Shown here piece by piece: positions 1 to 8,642 of a DNA stretch of 46,772 nt (its first letter is position 1; each line of letters starts with the position of its first letter). The position numbers and the translations under genes are program-made. This DNA comes from JARFPW01 sp035464655 (GTDB taxonomy: Bacteria; Gemmatimonadota; Gemmatimonadetes; Palauibacterales; Palauibacteraceae): NCBI GenBank assembly GCA_035464655.1, contig DATHRZ010000022.1:1-46772 (forward strand), read 5' to 3'. The notes beneath the pieces were generated by a model. It was not told where the DNA came from. It did not search any database and was given only the letters and a program-made list of their open reading frames with translations.

Positions 1-1139
1 ACCACCCGGTGCTCGCCGAGGGTGAGCGTCCCCGTCTTGTCGAAGATCACGACGTCGACGTTTCTGGCGTCCTCGAGCCCCCGCCGGTCGCGCACGAGCA
101 GCCCGTTGCGCGCGCCGAGGGTGGTCGAGATCGCGACGACGAGCGGCACGGCGAGCCCGAGCGCGTGCGGGCAGGCGATGACCAGCACCGTCACCACGCG
201 CACGATGGAGAAATCGATCTCGGCCCCGGCGAGCTGCCAGGCGACGAAGGTGATCACCGCCGCCGCGATCGCCACGCCGGTCAGAGCCCGGGCCGCGCGG
301 TCGGCCAGGTTCTGCGCCCGCGACTTCGATTCCTGCGCCTCGGACACCAGCCGCATGATGCCCGACAGCTTCGTCTCGTCCCCCGTGCCCGTAATCTCGA
401 CGCGCAGCGAGCCCTCGCCGTTGATCGTCGCGGCGATCACCTCGTCGCCCTCGCCCTTGCTCACCGGGCGCGACTCGCCGGTGAGCATCGACTCGTCGAC
501 CTTGCTGTCGCCCTTCTTCACGACGCCGTCGGCGGGGATGCTCTCGCCGGGGCGGACCAGCACGACGTCACCGTTGCGCAGCTCGTCGACCGGCACCTTC
601 TCCTCGCCGTCGTCCGTGACACGGGTCGCGGTGTCGGGCAGGAGCTTCGCGAGCTCGTTCAGCGCCCCACGCGCCTGCGAGATCGAGCGCATCTCGATCC
701 AGTGCCCGAGCAGCATGATCGTGACCAGCGTGGCGAGTTCCCACCACAGCGCCCCGGCGTCGAGCAACCCGAGCTGCACGATCCACGAGAACCCGAACGC
801 GACGACGATCGCCAGCGAGATCAGGGTCATCATCCCCGGCAGGCGGTCCTTCAACTCGCGCCACGCACCCTTGAGGAAGACGAGGCCGCCGTACAGGAAG
901 ACCACCGTGCCGAGCACGGGTGGGATCCAGCTCGATCCGGGGAACGTCGGGGCCTCGTAGCCGAGCAGCTCCTGGACGTGGCCCGACCAGAACACCACCG
1001 GCAGCGTCAGCGCGAGCGACAGCCAGAACTTGTCGCGGAACATCCGTGGGCTATGGCCGGCGTGCTCGTCGTGGCCGGCGTGCTCGTCGTGGCCGGCATG
1101 CTCGTCGTGGCCGGCGTTCCCTTCATGTTGGTGTTCCAT
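1..1139 (-). CDS. copB: Heavy-metal P-type ATPase, CopB-like (3' end outside window)
   Basis: N-terminal 379 residues of a P1B-type ATPase that exports copper or silver ions across the inner membrane. A His-rich stretch (residues 2-29, repeated GHDEHA) replaces the usual CxxC metal-binding domain. Membrane segments follow at about 38-58, 73-90, 103-125 and 130-148. The actuator TGES is at 220-223, the intramembrane metal motif is CPH (323-325) rather than CPC, and the phosphorylation motif DKTGTLT is at 367-373. His-rich N-terminus plus CPH is the CopB (P1B-3) signature, usually associated with Cu(II)/Cu(I) or Ag(I). The ATP-binding domain lies beyond the left edge. Start is ATG at 1139; no strong Shine-Dalgarno (SD) is visible. 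Confidence 0.93.
   Translation of the reverse strand, partial: MEHQHEGNAGHDEHAGHDEHAGHDEHAGHSPRMFRDKFWLSLALTLPVVFWSGHVQELLGYEAPTFPGSSWIPPVLGTVVFLYGGLVFLKGAWRELKDRLPGMMTLISLAIVVAFGFSWIVQLGLLDAGALWWELATLVTIMLLGHWIEMRSISQARGALNELAKLLPDTATRVTDDGEEKVPVDELRNGDVVLVRPGESIPADGVVKKGDSKVDESMLTGESRPVSKGEGDEVIAATINGEGSLRVEITGTGDETKLSGIMRLVSEAQESKSRAQNLADRAARALTGVAIAAAVITFVAWQLAGAEIDFSIVRVVTVLVIACPHALGLAVPLVVAISTTLGARNGLLVRDRRGLEDARNVDVVIFDKTGTLTLGEHRV
1054..1116. repeat. 18-bp tandem repeat in the copB 5' end
   Basis: About 3.5 copies of an 18-bp unit (tggccggcgtgctcgtcg, one copy with a single change) lie inside the copB start. On the coding strand they encode the repeated GHDEHA metal-binding stretch. 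The repeat keeps the reading frame, so gain or loss of units would change histidine number without a frameshift. Confidence 0.85.
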
Positions 1140-1267
1140 GGGGTTCAAGATACAGCATTCCGGACGCGCGGAACCCCGTGACGAGAATTCGCTACCATTT
1201 TCATGGCTTTCGCGCGTTCCGAGCGAAAGGGGTCCGACTATCCTGACAATCACGCCTGGAGCCATCC

Positions 1268-1507
1268 ATGAAACGGCGTGATCTCCGTGAGATGCTCGCT
1301 GATCTGGACCCGGATCTCGAGGTACTGTGCTATATCGAGGATCCCTCGCTCGTGCAGCCGGACCGAACCTTTCTCGTCCTGGACATCCGGGCGGTCAGCA
1401 CGCCCCACGCGGAACGCACCCGAACCGGCGACGGAGGCCTGCAGTTCGGTAGGAGCTCGAATTCGGAGCGATTCGTCATGTTCGAGTTGCGGCCGACGAG
1501 GGACTGA
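1268..1507 (+). CDS. Small hypothetical protein
   Basis: 79-residue soluble acidic protein beginning MKRRDLREMLADLDPDLEV. A GGAG sits seven bases before the ATG. The N-terminal pattern (helix, LDPDLEVLCYIED, then a strand-like FLVLDIRAV) resembles small bacterial proteins that open with an L..L..DxEV motif, but I cannot assign a named family. It is divergent from copB with a 128-bp gap that could hold both promoters. No signal peptide or membrane segment is seen. Codon use is like its neighbours, so I accept it as a gene; the function is unknown. Confidence 0.55.
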   Translation: MKRRDLREMLADLDPDLEVLCYIEDPSLVQPDRTFLVLDIRAVSTPHAERTRTGDGGLQFGRSSNSERFVMFELRPTRD

Positions 1508-1734
1508 ATCGTGGAGGAAACCCTGAGAGAACCCGAGCCGCCGACTTTTCGTTCCGGTCGTCGATTTGGGCCGGCGGCGGACCCCACGGCAGCGATCGAG
1601 CTGCCTCCCATTGGTGAGGCGGCGATCGACCAGCTACATTCCCGGCGGCTAAATTCCGTGCCTCGCCCGAAAGCCTTCCGTCGGCCGGGGCGTCAAACAG
1701 GCACTCCGTGCCGAACCAGTGCAGGAGCCACACG

Positions 1735-2493
1735 ATGAGTCCCTTCTCACCCCGCAGTGCGGTGACGCAGCACGCGCGCCTGGCGGTCCTTCCGATCGCC
1801 CTGCTTCTCTCGGTCTTCGTTCACGACGCCGCGCAGTCACAGGAGATGGTCGCGACGACGCTTCCGACGGCGGCAGACCTCGCCGACAGGGCAACCCAGT
1901 TGGACGCGGCGGTCCCGGCCCTGCGGGAGGCGACCGCACGTTTCAAGGACGTCGAAGTGGCCCTGGCCGAGGGCTACGTTCGGGATCCGATGAACCTCTG
2001 CGTCACCGCGCCCCTCGAGGGGTATCCGGAGCAACTCGGGACGATGGGAGTCCACTTCTTCCGGCCGGATCTCCTGGGCCTGACGGCGACCGAGCCGCGG
2101 GTGAATGGCGTCGGTGTCCACATGGACTTCACCCAGCCCGCCGTCCTCATCTATGTTCCGGATGAGAACGGAAACCTGCGCCTCGGGGCGATCGAGAGCC
2201 TCGTGTTCAAGAAGGCCTGGTACGAAGCGGGCAATTCGAGTCTTCCCGAGTTCCACGGCCAACAGTTCTGGCACATGGTGGATAACCCCGCGACGGGAGA
2301 CGTGGACGAAGCCCACGGCTTCGAGCCCCACTACGAGCTCCACCTCTGGGTCCACGAGGAGAATCCGCTCGGCGTCGCCTTCCCGTTCAACCCGAACGCG
2401 AGCTGCGCGGGCCACGACGGCCCGACGACGCACGCCGAGGGCGTCGAATGGATGAAGGCGCACGCACCGCCCCCGCCGTCGGACGGCCGATAG
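1735..2493 (+). CDS. Secreted hypothetical protein
   Basis: 252 residues with an N-terminal signal peptide (hydrophobic core LAVLPIALLLSVFV, likely cleavage after QSQ or nearby). The mature part has a helical region (residues 40-75), then a mixed domain with conserved-looking segments such as HMVDNPATG and HYELHLWVH and two cysteines in C-terminal half contexts. The length and the Trp/His-rich patches fit a periplasmic binding or enzyme fold, but I do not recognise the family. The ATG at 1735 is preferred over 1708 because CAGGAG lies just upstream and the signal peptide then starts normally. A strong hairpin follows the stop. Confidence 0.7.
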   Translation: MSPFSPRSAVTQHARLAVLPIALLLSVFVHDAAQSQEMVATTLPTAADLADRATQLDAAVPALREATARFKDVEVALAEGYVRDPMNLCVTAPLEGYPEQLGTMGVHFFRPDLLGLTATEPRVNGVGVHMDFTQPAVLIYVPDENGNLRLGAIESLVFKKAWYEAGNSSLPEFHGQQFWHMVDNPATGDVDEAHGFEPHYELHLWVHEENPLGVAFPFNPNASCAGHDGPTTHAEGVEWMKAHAPPPPSDGR

Positions 2494-2509
2494 CCGACGT
2501 TCAGGGGTT

Positions 2510-2573
2510 CGTCTCAGCCGTCCCGGCGGCGACCACCGCCGCCGGGACGTAGACCGGCGCGCCGTCTGAGACG
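2510..2573. terminator. Nested inverted repeat between convergent genes
   Basis: A perfect 12-bp stem (2520-2531 with 2537-2548, 5-nt loop) is nested inside a second perfect 8-bp repeat (CGTCTCAG 2510-2517 with CTGAGACG 2566-2573). It lies between convergent genes and probably stops transcription from both sides. There is no T-tract. Confidence 0.6.
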
Positions 2574-2627
2574 TTTCGGACCGAGATCTCGTAACGCATG
2601 TTGCCACAGATGGTTAAGTGGGTGCCC

Positions 2628-3476
2628 CTACGCCCCCATACCCTCGATCGCCGCGATCTCCTCGTCGGACAGCTCGAAGTCGTAGACCTCGAGGGCCTGC
2701 TCCATGTGGCGGGGGTCCTTCGTGCCGGTTAGGGGGATCATCCCGAGCTGCAGCGCGAAGCGGAAGATCAACTGCGGGCGGGTGCGCTCATGGCGCTCGG
2801 CCATGTCGGCCAGCGCGGGACGGCCGAGCACCTCGGGGTTGGCGGTGAGCAGCGAGAAGCCCTGGTAGACGATCGAGCGCTCGTCGCAGACGCGGCGCAC
2901 CTCCGCGTCCCAGCCCATGCGGGCGAAGCAGCGGTTCTGGACGAAGGCCGGCGGGACCTCGGCGAACTCGCACAGTAGCTCGAGCTGGTCGGGCCGCACG
3001 TTGCTCACCCCGATCAGCCGGGCTCTTCCGTCCTCGTGCAGCGCCTCCATCGCGCGCCACGCCTCGCGATCGGCGTCGCCCAGGCCGCTCGACACGGTAG
3101 GGCCGTGCAGCACGTAGCTGTCGATGCGCTCCACGCCCAGGTGCTCGAGCGAGCTTTCGAACGACTGCTCCACCTGCTCGGCTACGCTCGCGTGCCGATC
3201 GTAGGGGATCCGGTGATCCTGGCCGGCCGGGAAGGTGAACTTCGTCTGCACGAACAGCTCGTCGCGCCTCAGGGCGCCCCGCTCGAAGGACCGGGTGAGC
3301 GCGACCCCGACACCCGCCTCGTGGTAGTGCTTCCGTTGGTTGGCGGTGTCGATGCCCCGGAAGCCCGCGTGGAGGGAACGGGCCACCAGGGGGCCCGTCA
3401 GCTCCTCTTTCCAGGCCGTCCCGTAGATGAAGGTGGGGACGGGGACGCCACGGACGGTGCGGGTGCAGTCCACCAT
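2628..3476 (-). CDS. Aldo/keto reductase family protein
   Basis: 282-residue NAD(P)H-dependent oxidoreductase of the aldo/keto reductase superfamily, a cytosolic TIM barrel reducing carbonyl groups. The catalytic tetrad can be placed at D43 (GIDTAN), Y51 (HYHEAGVG), K79 (QTKFTF) and H124 (YVLHGP). The strand GVSNV and the C-terminal segment PLTGTKDPRHMEQAL match the phosphate-binding part of the cofactor site. The family usually runs 270-330 residues, so it is full length. Start is ATG at 3476; a TTG nine bases upstream is possible. It points toward the gene on its left with the hairpin between. The substrate cannot be read from sequence. Confidence 0.9.
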   Translation of the reverse strand: MVDCTRTVRGVPVPTFIYGTAWKEELTGPLVARSLHAGFRGIDTANQRKHYHEAGVGVALTRSFERGALRRDELFVQTKFTFPAGQDHRIPYDRHASVAEQVEQSFESSLEHLGVERIDSYVLHGPTVSSGLGDADREAWRAMEALHEDGRARLIGVSNVRPDQLELLCEFAEVPPAFVQNRCFARMGWDAEVRRVCDERSIVYQGFSLLTANPEVLGRPALADMAERHERTRPQLIFRFALQLGMIPLTGTKDPRHMEQALEVYDFELSDEEIAAIEGMGA

Positions 3477-3565
3477 GAGCGACAATGTGTCATTCCGGCC
3501 CGGGATTCACCAACTCGAAAACCCGCATCCGCCCGACTGTGCCCGGTTGTCCGCGGTCAGGGCGC

Positions 3566-4267
3566 TCAGCCGAAGCGGATCATCGTGACGGCGGGCAGGA
3601 GATCGATCAGGGCGTGCACGAGGATTACCGCCACCAGGTTGCCCCTCGCTCCGACGAATACGAGGCCGAGGACGAGTCCGCCGAGCGTGCCGTCGATCGA
3701 CGCCAGCCGAATGGCCTCTCCGAGGTCTCCGTGGCTCGGCCAGTGAGGGCTCAGGTACGCGTAGGGCACGTGATATGTCGCGAAGACGACCGTCGCGCCG
3801 ACCACGGCGAGCATCTTCGCCCGCCATCCCGAAAGGCCCGATTTCGTCCCGAGCCAGTTCTCGAGTCGTCCCTGGACTATACCACGAAAGAAGAACTCCT
3901 CCGTGAACGCCGCCGTGGCCAGCAAGAAGACGAAGGCGAGCGGCAGTGCCCATAGAATCTGCGTGGTCTCCAGCATCTCGAGGAATCGAGCTCCACTGCG
4001 CGAGAACCAGAGCGTGGCCGTGGACAGCAAGAGACCGAACGGAACCACCCATGCGAGCCCGTCGGTGAGGTGGCCGCGACGAAGCCCGACGCTGGCCAAG
4101 GTCCGTTTGAACGGATGCTCGACCGCCGATCGTCGATGCAGCAGGTAAAGCCCGAGGAACGGCAGCAGGACGAGAGTAAGCCAGTGGGCCCATTCAGTCT
4201 CGGGGCCGAAGGCGAACTGGTACGCGACAAAGGCGATGAAGTAGACGATCACGCCGATGATTTCCAT
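3566..4267 (-). CDS. CPBP family intramembrane metalloprotease
   Basis: 233-residue multi-spanning membrane protein of the CPBP (CAAX protease/bacteriocin-processing, Abi) family. The motifs are EEFFFR (E123, E124, R128), FATYH (H166) and HALID (H218, D222), the standard glutamate/histidine set of the catalytic site in the membrane. Hydrophobic segments lie at about 2-20, 28-45, 70-88, 105-122, 153-168, 195-208 and 211-228. Members process membrane proteins or give self-immunity; no bacteriocin-like partner is visible here. A second, degenerate CPBP protein is encoded at 16977-17699. Confidence 0.88.
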   Translation of the reverse strand: MEIIGVIVYFIAFVAYQFAFGPETEWAHWLTLVLLPFLGLYLLHRRSAVEHPFKRTLASVGLRRGHLTDGLAWVVPFGLLLSTATLWFSRSGARFLEMLETTQILWALPLAFVFLLATAAFTEEFFFRGIVQGRLENWLGTKSGLSGWRAKMLAVVGATVVFATYHVPYAYLSPHWPSHGDLGEAIRLASIDGTLGGLVLGLVFVGARGNLVAVILVHALIDLLPAVTMIRFG

Positions 4268-4369
4268 GCCTCTACCTACGGCGAATGCAGAGAGCGAGTT
4301 TCAGCGTTTCACTCACGCGTCGTGCCCCCGCCTCCGCCGTCACCACCCGCCGGCCCACCGCGCCCCCGT

Positions 4370-4474
4370 TCAGATCGACGCCGCGTGCAGAAACATCGGC
4401 CAGAGCAGCGAGCCCGATCCCACGTAGAGCAGGCTCACGCCCATGCAGGTGAAGGAGGCGAGACGGTTGCTCAC
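4370..4474 (-). CDS. Possible 34-residue membrane peptide downstream of ZIP genes
   Basis: A short reading frame starting GTG at 4474, seven bases past the stop of the second ZIP gene, and ending TGA at 4370. It encodes a hydrophobic peptide with a likely single membrane helix (core MGVSLLYVGSGSLLWPMF). Position and hydrophobicity suggest a small accessory protein co-transcribed with the ZIP pair. The SD is weak and 34 residues is short enough for chance, so this is tentative. Confidence 0.35.
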   Translation of the reverse strand: MSNRLASFTCMGVSLLYVGSGSLLWPMFLHAASI

Positions 4475-4481
4475 CGACCCG

Positions 4482-5237
4482 CTACAGCATCCGCTGGAAC
4501 AGCATCATCCCGACCAGGGTGAGCGTCGCCACCATCGCGACCGGGGCGCGGCGTCCCTCGAGAAACGCCTCGGGCAGGAGCTCGACGAGCACCATGAAGA
4601 TCATCGCGCCCGCCGCGAAGCCGAGGCCCCAGGGCAGCGCGGGCCGGAACGCCTCGACGAACAGGAACGCGGGCACGGCCATCAGCGGCTGCGGGAGCGA
4701 GGAAACGACGCTCCAGCCGGCGCAGCGCGGCACGCTGACGCCGCGCGGCCTGAGGACGGCCGTGATCGCGATGCCCTCGGGTACGTTGTGCACGGCGATG
4801 GCGATCGTGATGACGGCGGCCAGCGTGACGCCGCCGCCGAACGACACGCCTACCGCGACCCCTTCCGAAAACGAATGGACGGTCATCACGATCATCATCA
4901 GCATCATCCGCCGGGCGCTTTCGCCGCGCACCGCGCCGAACATCAGCTCCTCCTCGTCGTAGCCGGCCAGGAAGCGCTGCGTGCCGAGGATGAACAGCAC
5001 GCCGAGCAGCGCCCCGCCCAGCGTCTCGAGACGGCCGTGCACGGTGCCCTCCGAGACGAGCCCGAAGCTCGCCCCAAGCATCAGGCCGGCGGCGATCGCG
5101 TGCGAGTAGGCTACGAAGCGGTCGGATACGTTGCGGACGAACAGGAACGGGAGCGCCCCGAGGCCGGTGGCGAGCGCCGTGGCCAGCGCGTACAGGAAGA
5201 CGAGCAGCGTCTCGTTGGCCGCCAGCGTCTCGATCAC
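4482..5237 (-). CDS. ZIP family divalent metal transporter (second of tandem pair)
   Basis: 251-residue inner-membrane ZIP (Zrt/Irt-like) permease that would import Zn2+ or another divalent cation. Eight hydrophobic segments are visible. The metal-site helices carry VHSFSEG (H121, E125) and VHNVPEG (H150, N151, E154), both canonical. The start is GTG at 5237 because it overlaps the stop of the upstream ZIP gene as GTGA. Longer readings would add an Arg/Asp-rich non-membrane stretch that is simply the upstream gene read out of frame. Co-translation with the paralogue suggests a heteromeric or dual-specificity unit. Confidence 0.9.
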   Translation of the reverse strand: MIETLAANETLLVFLYALATALATGLGALPFLFVRNVSDRFVAYSHAIAAGLMLGASFGLVSEGTVHGRLETLGGALLGVLFILGTQRFLAGYDEEELMFGAVRGESARRMMLMMIVMTVHSFSEGVAVGVSFGGGVTLAAVITIAIAVHNVPEGIAITAVLRPRGVSVPRCAGWSVVSSLPQPLMAVPAFLFVEAFRPALPWGLGFAAGAMIFMVLVELLPEAFLEGRRAPVAMVATLTLVGMMLFQRML

Positions 5238-5980
5238 TGGATCGGCGCCCCGCCCCCGAGTGCGACCACGATCCCCATCGCGATCAGCGTGACGAGTGCG
5301 ATGCTCGTGTGTCCGGCCTCGCGGTAGGATTCCGGCAGCAACTCGGCCAGCGTCAGGTAGATAAGGGCGCCGACCGCGAACCCGACAACCCATGGCAGCA
5401 GGACGGGAAGCGCGCCGACGACGGCGAAGGTGACGATGGCCAGCAACACCTGGCTGACGTTCGTCGCGACGGCGAGGGCCGCTGCGTGGGAAAGCGAAAC
5501 ACCGCGGCCCGCGACGATCGCCGTGAGGATCATCGCCTCGGGAATATTGTGGATCGCGAGTGCCGCGGCCATCGAAATCCCGAACGACAGCGAGACCAGC
5601 ATCGCCACCCCGATCGCCACGCCCTCATACGCCGAGTGCAGCGTGTTCACCAGCACGACCTGGTAGCCGTAGGCGGGATCGAGTTCGTCGAGCTGGTTCA
5701 GGTCGAGGTCCGTCGTGCCCGTGCCGGCGTGCACGAGGCGCACGAACAGCACCCCGAGCAACGCGCCGGCCGCGCCGCCGAACAGTCCGGCGGAGAACTC
5801 GACGGCGAACAGCGAATATGCGACCCCCAGCATGAGCCCCGAGGCCAGGGCATTCGACCAGCCGAGCACCGGGAGCGGGAGGCGCCCGGCCACGGCGTGC
5901 GGAACCACGCCCAGCGCCGCGGCCAACGCAGCGAGGGACGCATACAGCAGGACGATGAGAATGGGATCGAGGCTGGACAC
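5234..5980 (-). CDS. ZIP family metal transporter (first of tandem pair)
   Basis: 248-residue ZIP permease, first gene of the pair. The helix IV motif is LHSAYEG (H115, E119). The helix V motif is IHNIPEA (H144, N145, E148), where the usual final glycine is alanine. A loop rich in Asp/Leu at about 90-104 (DLDLNQLDELD) stands where ZIP proteins carry their variable metal-binding loop; here it is acidic rather than His-rich. The stop overlaps the GTG of the second ZIP gene by four bases. The two paralogues are clearly diverged, so this is not a recent duplication. Confidence 0.9.
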   Translation of the reverse strand: MSSLDPILIVLLYASLAALAAALGVVPHAVAGRLPLPVLGWSNALASGLMLGVAYSLFAVEFSAGLFGGAAGALLGVLFVRLVHAGTGTTDLDLNQLDELDPAYGYQVVLVNTLHSAYEGVAIGVAMLVSLSFGISMAAALAIHNIPEAMILTAIVAGRGVSLSHAAALAVATNVSQVLLAIVTFAVVGALPVLLPWVVGFAVGALIYLTLAELLPESYREAGHTSIALVTLIAMGIVVALGGGAPIQ

Positions 5981-6046
5981 GCCCGAAAGCTATGGACGGG
6001 GTCGGACGGCGTCCATTCGGGCGCATACATTTGCGGGAGCCGGTCC

Positions 6047-7498
6047 CTACCCGGGCGCGGTCGCCTCGAGGGCCCGGAACAGGACCTCGTCGGGGATGTC
6101 GCGCTGGCGGTGCCAGCGGGCGGGCGCGGTGTCGGCGTCGGGATCGGCGCCACGTGCCCGGTTCCGTCGGACGAGCGCCTCGACGGCGTCCGGCAGCGAC
6201 GGCCGCGGAGGCCGGAGGCTGCCGTGGGCCTGGCCGCGCGGGTCGATGAACACGGGGTGCCGGTCCCGGCCCCACCACTCGACCCTCCAGCGTCCCTCGT
6301 GGACGAGGCGATGGTGCACGCGGCAGAGCAGCATGGTGTTGCGGAGGCTCGTCTCGCCGCCGTCGGCCCAGTGGACGAGGTGGTGGCCGTCGGTGAACCG
6401 GAGCCCACAGCCGGGGAACCGGCAGCCGCGGTCGCGCACTTCGAGCGCGCGGCGCAGGGCGGACGGGAGGCTGCGGGACTTGCGGCCGATGTTCAGCACC
6501 TCGCCGCCCGGGCCGCGCTCGACCCGAACGAGTCCGCAGTCGCAGGCGAGGCGGCGGGCCGTCTCGGCGGCGAGCCGCGTGCCGTCTTCGAGCTCGGAGC
6601 GGCCGGGCTCGCCCTCGGCGGCCAGCGTGGCGGGCTCGACGTGCAGCATGACCTGGAAGCGCTCGGCCCGCGTTCCGCTGATCGGGTCGTCCCGATCGTC
6701 GTCGGAGTCGTCGTCCTTGCCGGAATTGGAGCGGTAGGCGAGCGCCCATTCGGCCATGAGGCCGGCGGCGTCGGCCCGGTGGCGAGAGATCTCGGCCGGG
6801 TCGTCGCTCCACTCGGCCTCGCCGCGGTTGCGGTACAGGGCGAAGCGGGCCCGGTCGAGGGCCTTGCCGAACGTTGCCGCCTCCTCGGGCATGAGGAGCG
6901 CGTCGAGCCGGTACATCCCGTCGCCGTTCGGATACAGGGCGAGGCGGCGCGAGTCGTGAAGGGCGCGCTCGCGCTCGGCCTCGTCCTTCCGGCCGAGCGT
7001 CTTCCAGGCCCGGCACTCGCGCTCGAGGACGGCCGTGCTGGCGCCCTCGGCGAGCTCCAGCAGGTCGGTTTCGGTATCGGGGGTCGCGACGCGCGTCAGC
7101 GCCCGGACCTGGCAGAGCGACAGGGCGCCGCGGCCCATCGAGGCGCCCGTCTCGGGGAGATCTTCGAGCGCGCGGGCCACGCGGACGTACTCACGCGCCA
7201 CCCGCAGGGCGACGCCGGTGTTCAGCGACAGCCAGTTCTCGCAGCCGCGGTGCCCGCCCGGCTTCCAGCCGCCGGCGGCGTCGAACCGCGCGATCAGGCC
7301 GAGGAGCTCGCGGGTCCCGGCGTGCAGGTGCGCCGCAAGGACGCGGATCTCGTCGGCCAGCTCGTCGAGCGCGTCGGGGTCGAGGGCGGGAGCGTCGGCC
7401 GGGTCCGCGACGCCGTACGGCGCCGGCGCGCACTCACGCACCCTTCGCGCCCACGCGTTCCGCGGAACCAGCCCGACCTCCGGTAGCGCACAGCCCAT
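6047..7498 (-). CDS. DUF222 / HNH endonuclease domain protein
   Basis: 483-residue protein with an N-terminal helical DUF222-type region (about 30-330, including GCENWLSLNTGV) and a C-terminal HNH nuclease domain. The latter begins CRFPGCGLRFTDGHHLVHW, followed by the Asn of SLRNTMLLC and the closing HHRLVHEG. The zinc-binding cysteines and the catalytic His pair are intact. Such proteins are common, often multicopy, in actinobacterial and other high-GC genomes and sometimes sit in introns or mobile DNA; here nothing mobile flanks it. The ATG at 7498 is chosen because GAGGAG lies six bases before it; longer readings lack an SD. Confidence 0.87.
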   Translation of the reverse strand: MGCALPEVGLVPRNAWARRVRECAPAPYGVADPADAPALDPDALDELADEIRVLAAHLHAGTRELLGLIARFDAAGGWKPGGHRGCENWLSLNTGVALRVAREYVRVARALEDLPETGASMGRGALSLCQVRALTRVATPDTETDLLELAEGASTAVLERECRAWKTLGRKDEAERERALHDSRRLALYPNGDGMYRLDALLMPEEAATFGKALDRARFALYRNRGEAEWSDDPAEISRHRADAAGLMAEWALAYRSNSGKDDDSDDDRDDPISGTRAERFQVMLHVEPATLAAEGEPGRSELEDGTRLAAETARRLACDCGLVRVERGPGGEVLNIGRKSRSLPSALRRALEVRDRGCRFPGCGLRFTDGHHLVHWADGGETSLRNTMLLCRVHHRLVHEGRWRVEWWGRDRHPVFIDPRGQAHGSLRPPRPSLPDAVEALVRRNRARGADPDADTAPARWHRQRDIPDEVLFRALEATAPG

Positions 7499-7553
7499 GT
7501 CGCTCTCCTCGATATCCCGACGATATTCAGATGCAGCCTCGTAGTCTGCTTCC

Positions 7554-7584
7554 AGTATACCCGACGACATCAAGCTTATATCAA
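7554..7584 (-). promoter_or_regulatory. Possible promoter of the HNH gene
   Basis: On the minus strand TTGATA (7584-7579) is followed after 19 bp by TATACT (7559-7554), about 55 bp upstream of the HNH start. The spacer is longer than ideal, so this is a plausible but unproven sigma-70-type promoter. It lies in an unusually AT-rich patch. Confidence 0.35.
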
Positions 7585-7775
7585 GAAACACGCGGTCTTC
7601 GACCCATTCTCGGAAGCGGGCTGCGGACGCGATTTGACGAGCCGTTGATCGACGGCACACGGGAGCCGGAACGTTGGCCGGGAGCGCCCCTGGCATCGCC
7701 TCTATTGATCGGATCCAACCGAGGATCCAACATTCGGGCATCCCGCACTTCAACGACCCCGTCCGAGGAGGTCCC

Positions 7776-8462
7776 ATGGCGAAGAAGCTGGCAGCGGAGG
7801 CGATCGGTACGTTTTTTCTGGTGTTCACCGTCGGACAGACGGTGTTCGATCCGGGGGCGGGTCAGTTCGCGCCGCTCGCCATCGGCCTCGCGCTGGCCGT
7901 CATGGTCTACGCGACCGGGCACGTGTCGGGCGGTCACCTGAACCCGGCGGTTACCCTCGGAGTGTACCTGCGCGGTCGGGCCAGCGCCGCCGATCTCGCC
8001 GGCTACTGGGTGGCCCAGCTCCTGGCCGGAGGCGCCGCCGCGTTCGTAGTGCTCTACCTGAAGGGCGGCGCGCCCACGCCGGCGGCCCTGCCCGTGATGC
8101 CCGCGCTCGTGGCCGAGTTTCTGTTCACGTTCGCGTTGGTGTTCGTGGTGCTGAACACGGCCACCACCCGAGGTACCGAGGGGAACTCGTACTACGGCCT
8201 CGCCATCGGCGGCACGGTGCTGGTCGGCGCGTATGCCGTGGGCGGGATTTCGGGGGCGGCGTTCAACCCGGCCGTCGCGGTGGGCGCCGTACTGCTGGGG
8301 CTCGCGGCGGTGGGCGACCTGTGGATCTTCCTGGTCGCGAACCTGGTGGGCGGCGCGGCGGCAGCGCTCGTATTCAACGCGTTCGACCTCGGCGCCGACA
8401 AGCCGACGACGGCGACGCCGGCCGATCAGGCGGGGCTGGAACCGGCGGGGGCGCCACAATAG
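7776..8462 (+). CDS. Aquaporin / MIP family channel
   Basis: 228-residue six-helix channel of the major intrinsic protein family, passing water or small uncharged solutes through the inner membrane. Both half-helix motifs are present: GGHLNPAVTLG and GAAFNPAVAVG. In most aquaporins the second NPA is followed by the selectivity-filter arginine (NPAR); here the position is valine, so the filter should be wider or less polar. The start is ATG at 7776 with a strong GAGGAGG five bases upstream. The gene is divergent from the HNH gene and convergent with the methyltransferase. Confidence 0.92.
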   Translation: MAKKLAAEAIGTFFLVFTVGQTVFDPGAGQFAPLAIGLALAVMVYATGHVSGGHLNPAVTLGVYLRGRASAADLAGYWVAQLLAGGAAAFVVLYLKGGAPTPAALPVMPALVAEFLFTFALVFVVLNTATTRGTEGNSYYGLAIGGTVLVGAYAVGGISGAAFNPAVAVGAVLLGLAAVGDLWIFLVANLVGGAAAALVFNAFDLGADKPTTATPADQAGLEPAGAPQ

Positions 8463-8642
8463 CCCTGCTCGGCCCTGGGGTGGTGCGCCGCCTGGTTTCG
8501 GCCATCGGTCTCGCGCCGCGCTCACCTCTCCGACGACAGAACGACGCATAGGTGCCCGCCTGGCTCGGCGGGACGCTATTCGATGTGTGGCGGGTCCACA
8601 ACCTGGTCGGAAACGCCGCGCGGGATTCGACACGGCGCGACA

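Noticed and set aside
1511..1738. 75-codon frame starting GTG between two hypothetical genes
   Set aside because: Composition is unlike neighbouring genes, no SD at normal spacing and no recognisable motif.
5309..7486. A 725-codon open frame on the plus strand
   Set aside because: Antisense to the ZIP and HNH genes with low-complexity composition; no start signal.
7633..7650. TTTGACG-N4-GTTGATC, resembling a SARP box upstream of the aquaporin
   Set aside because: Each half matches CTTGACC at only five of seven positions and it lies far (125 bp) from the start; could be chance.
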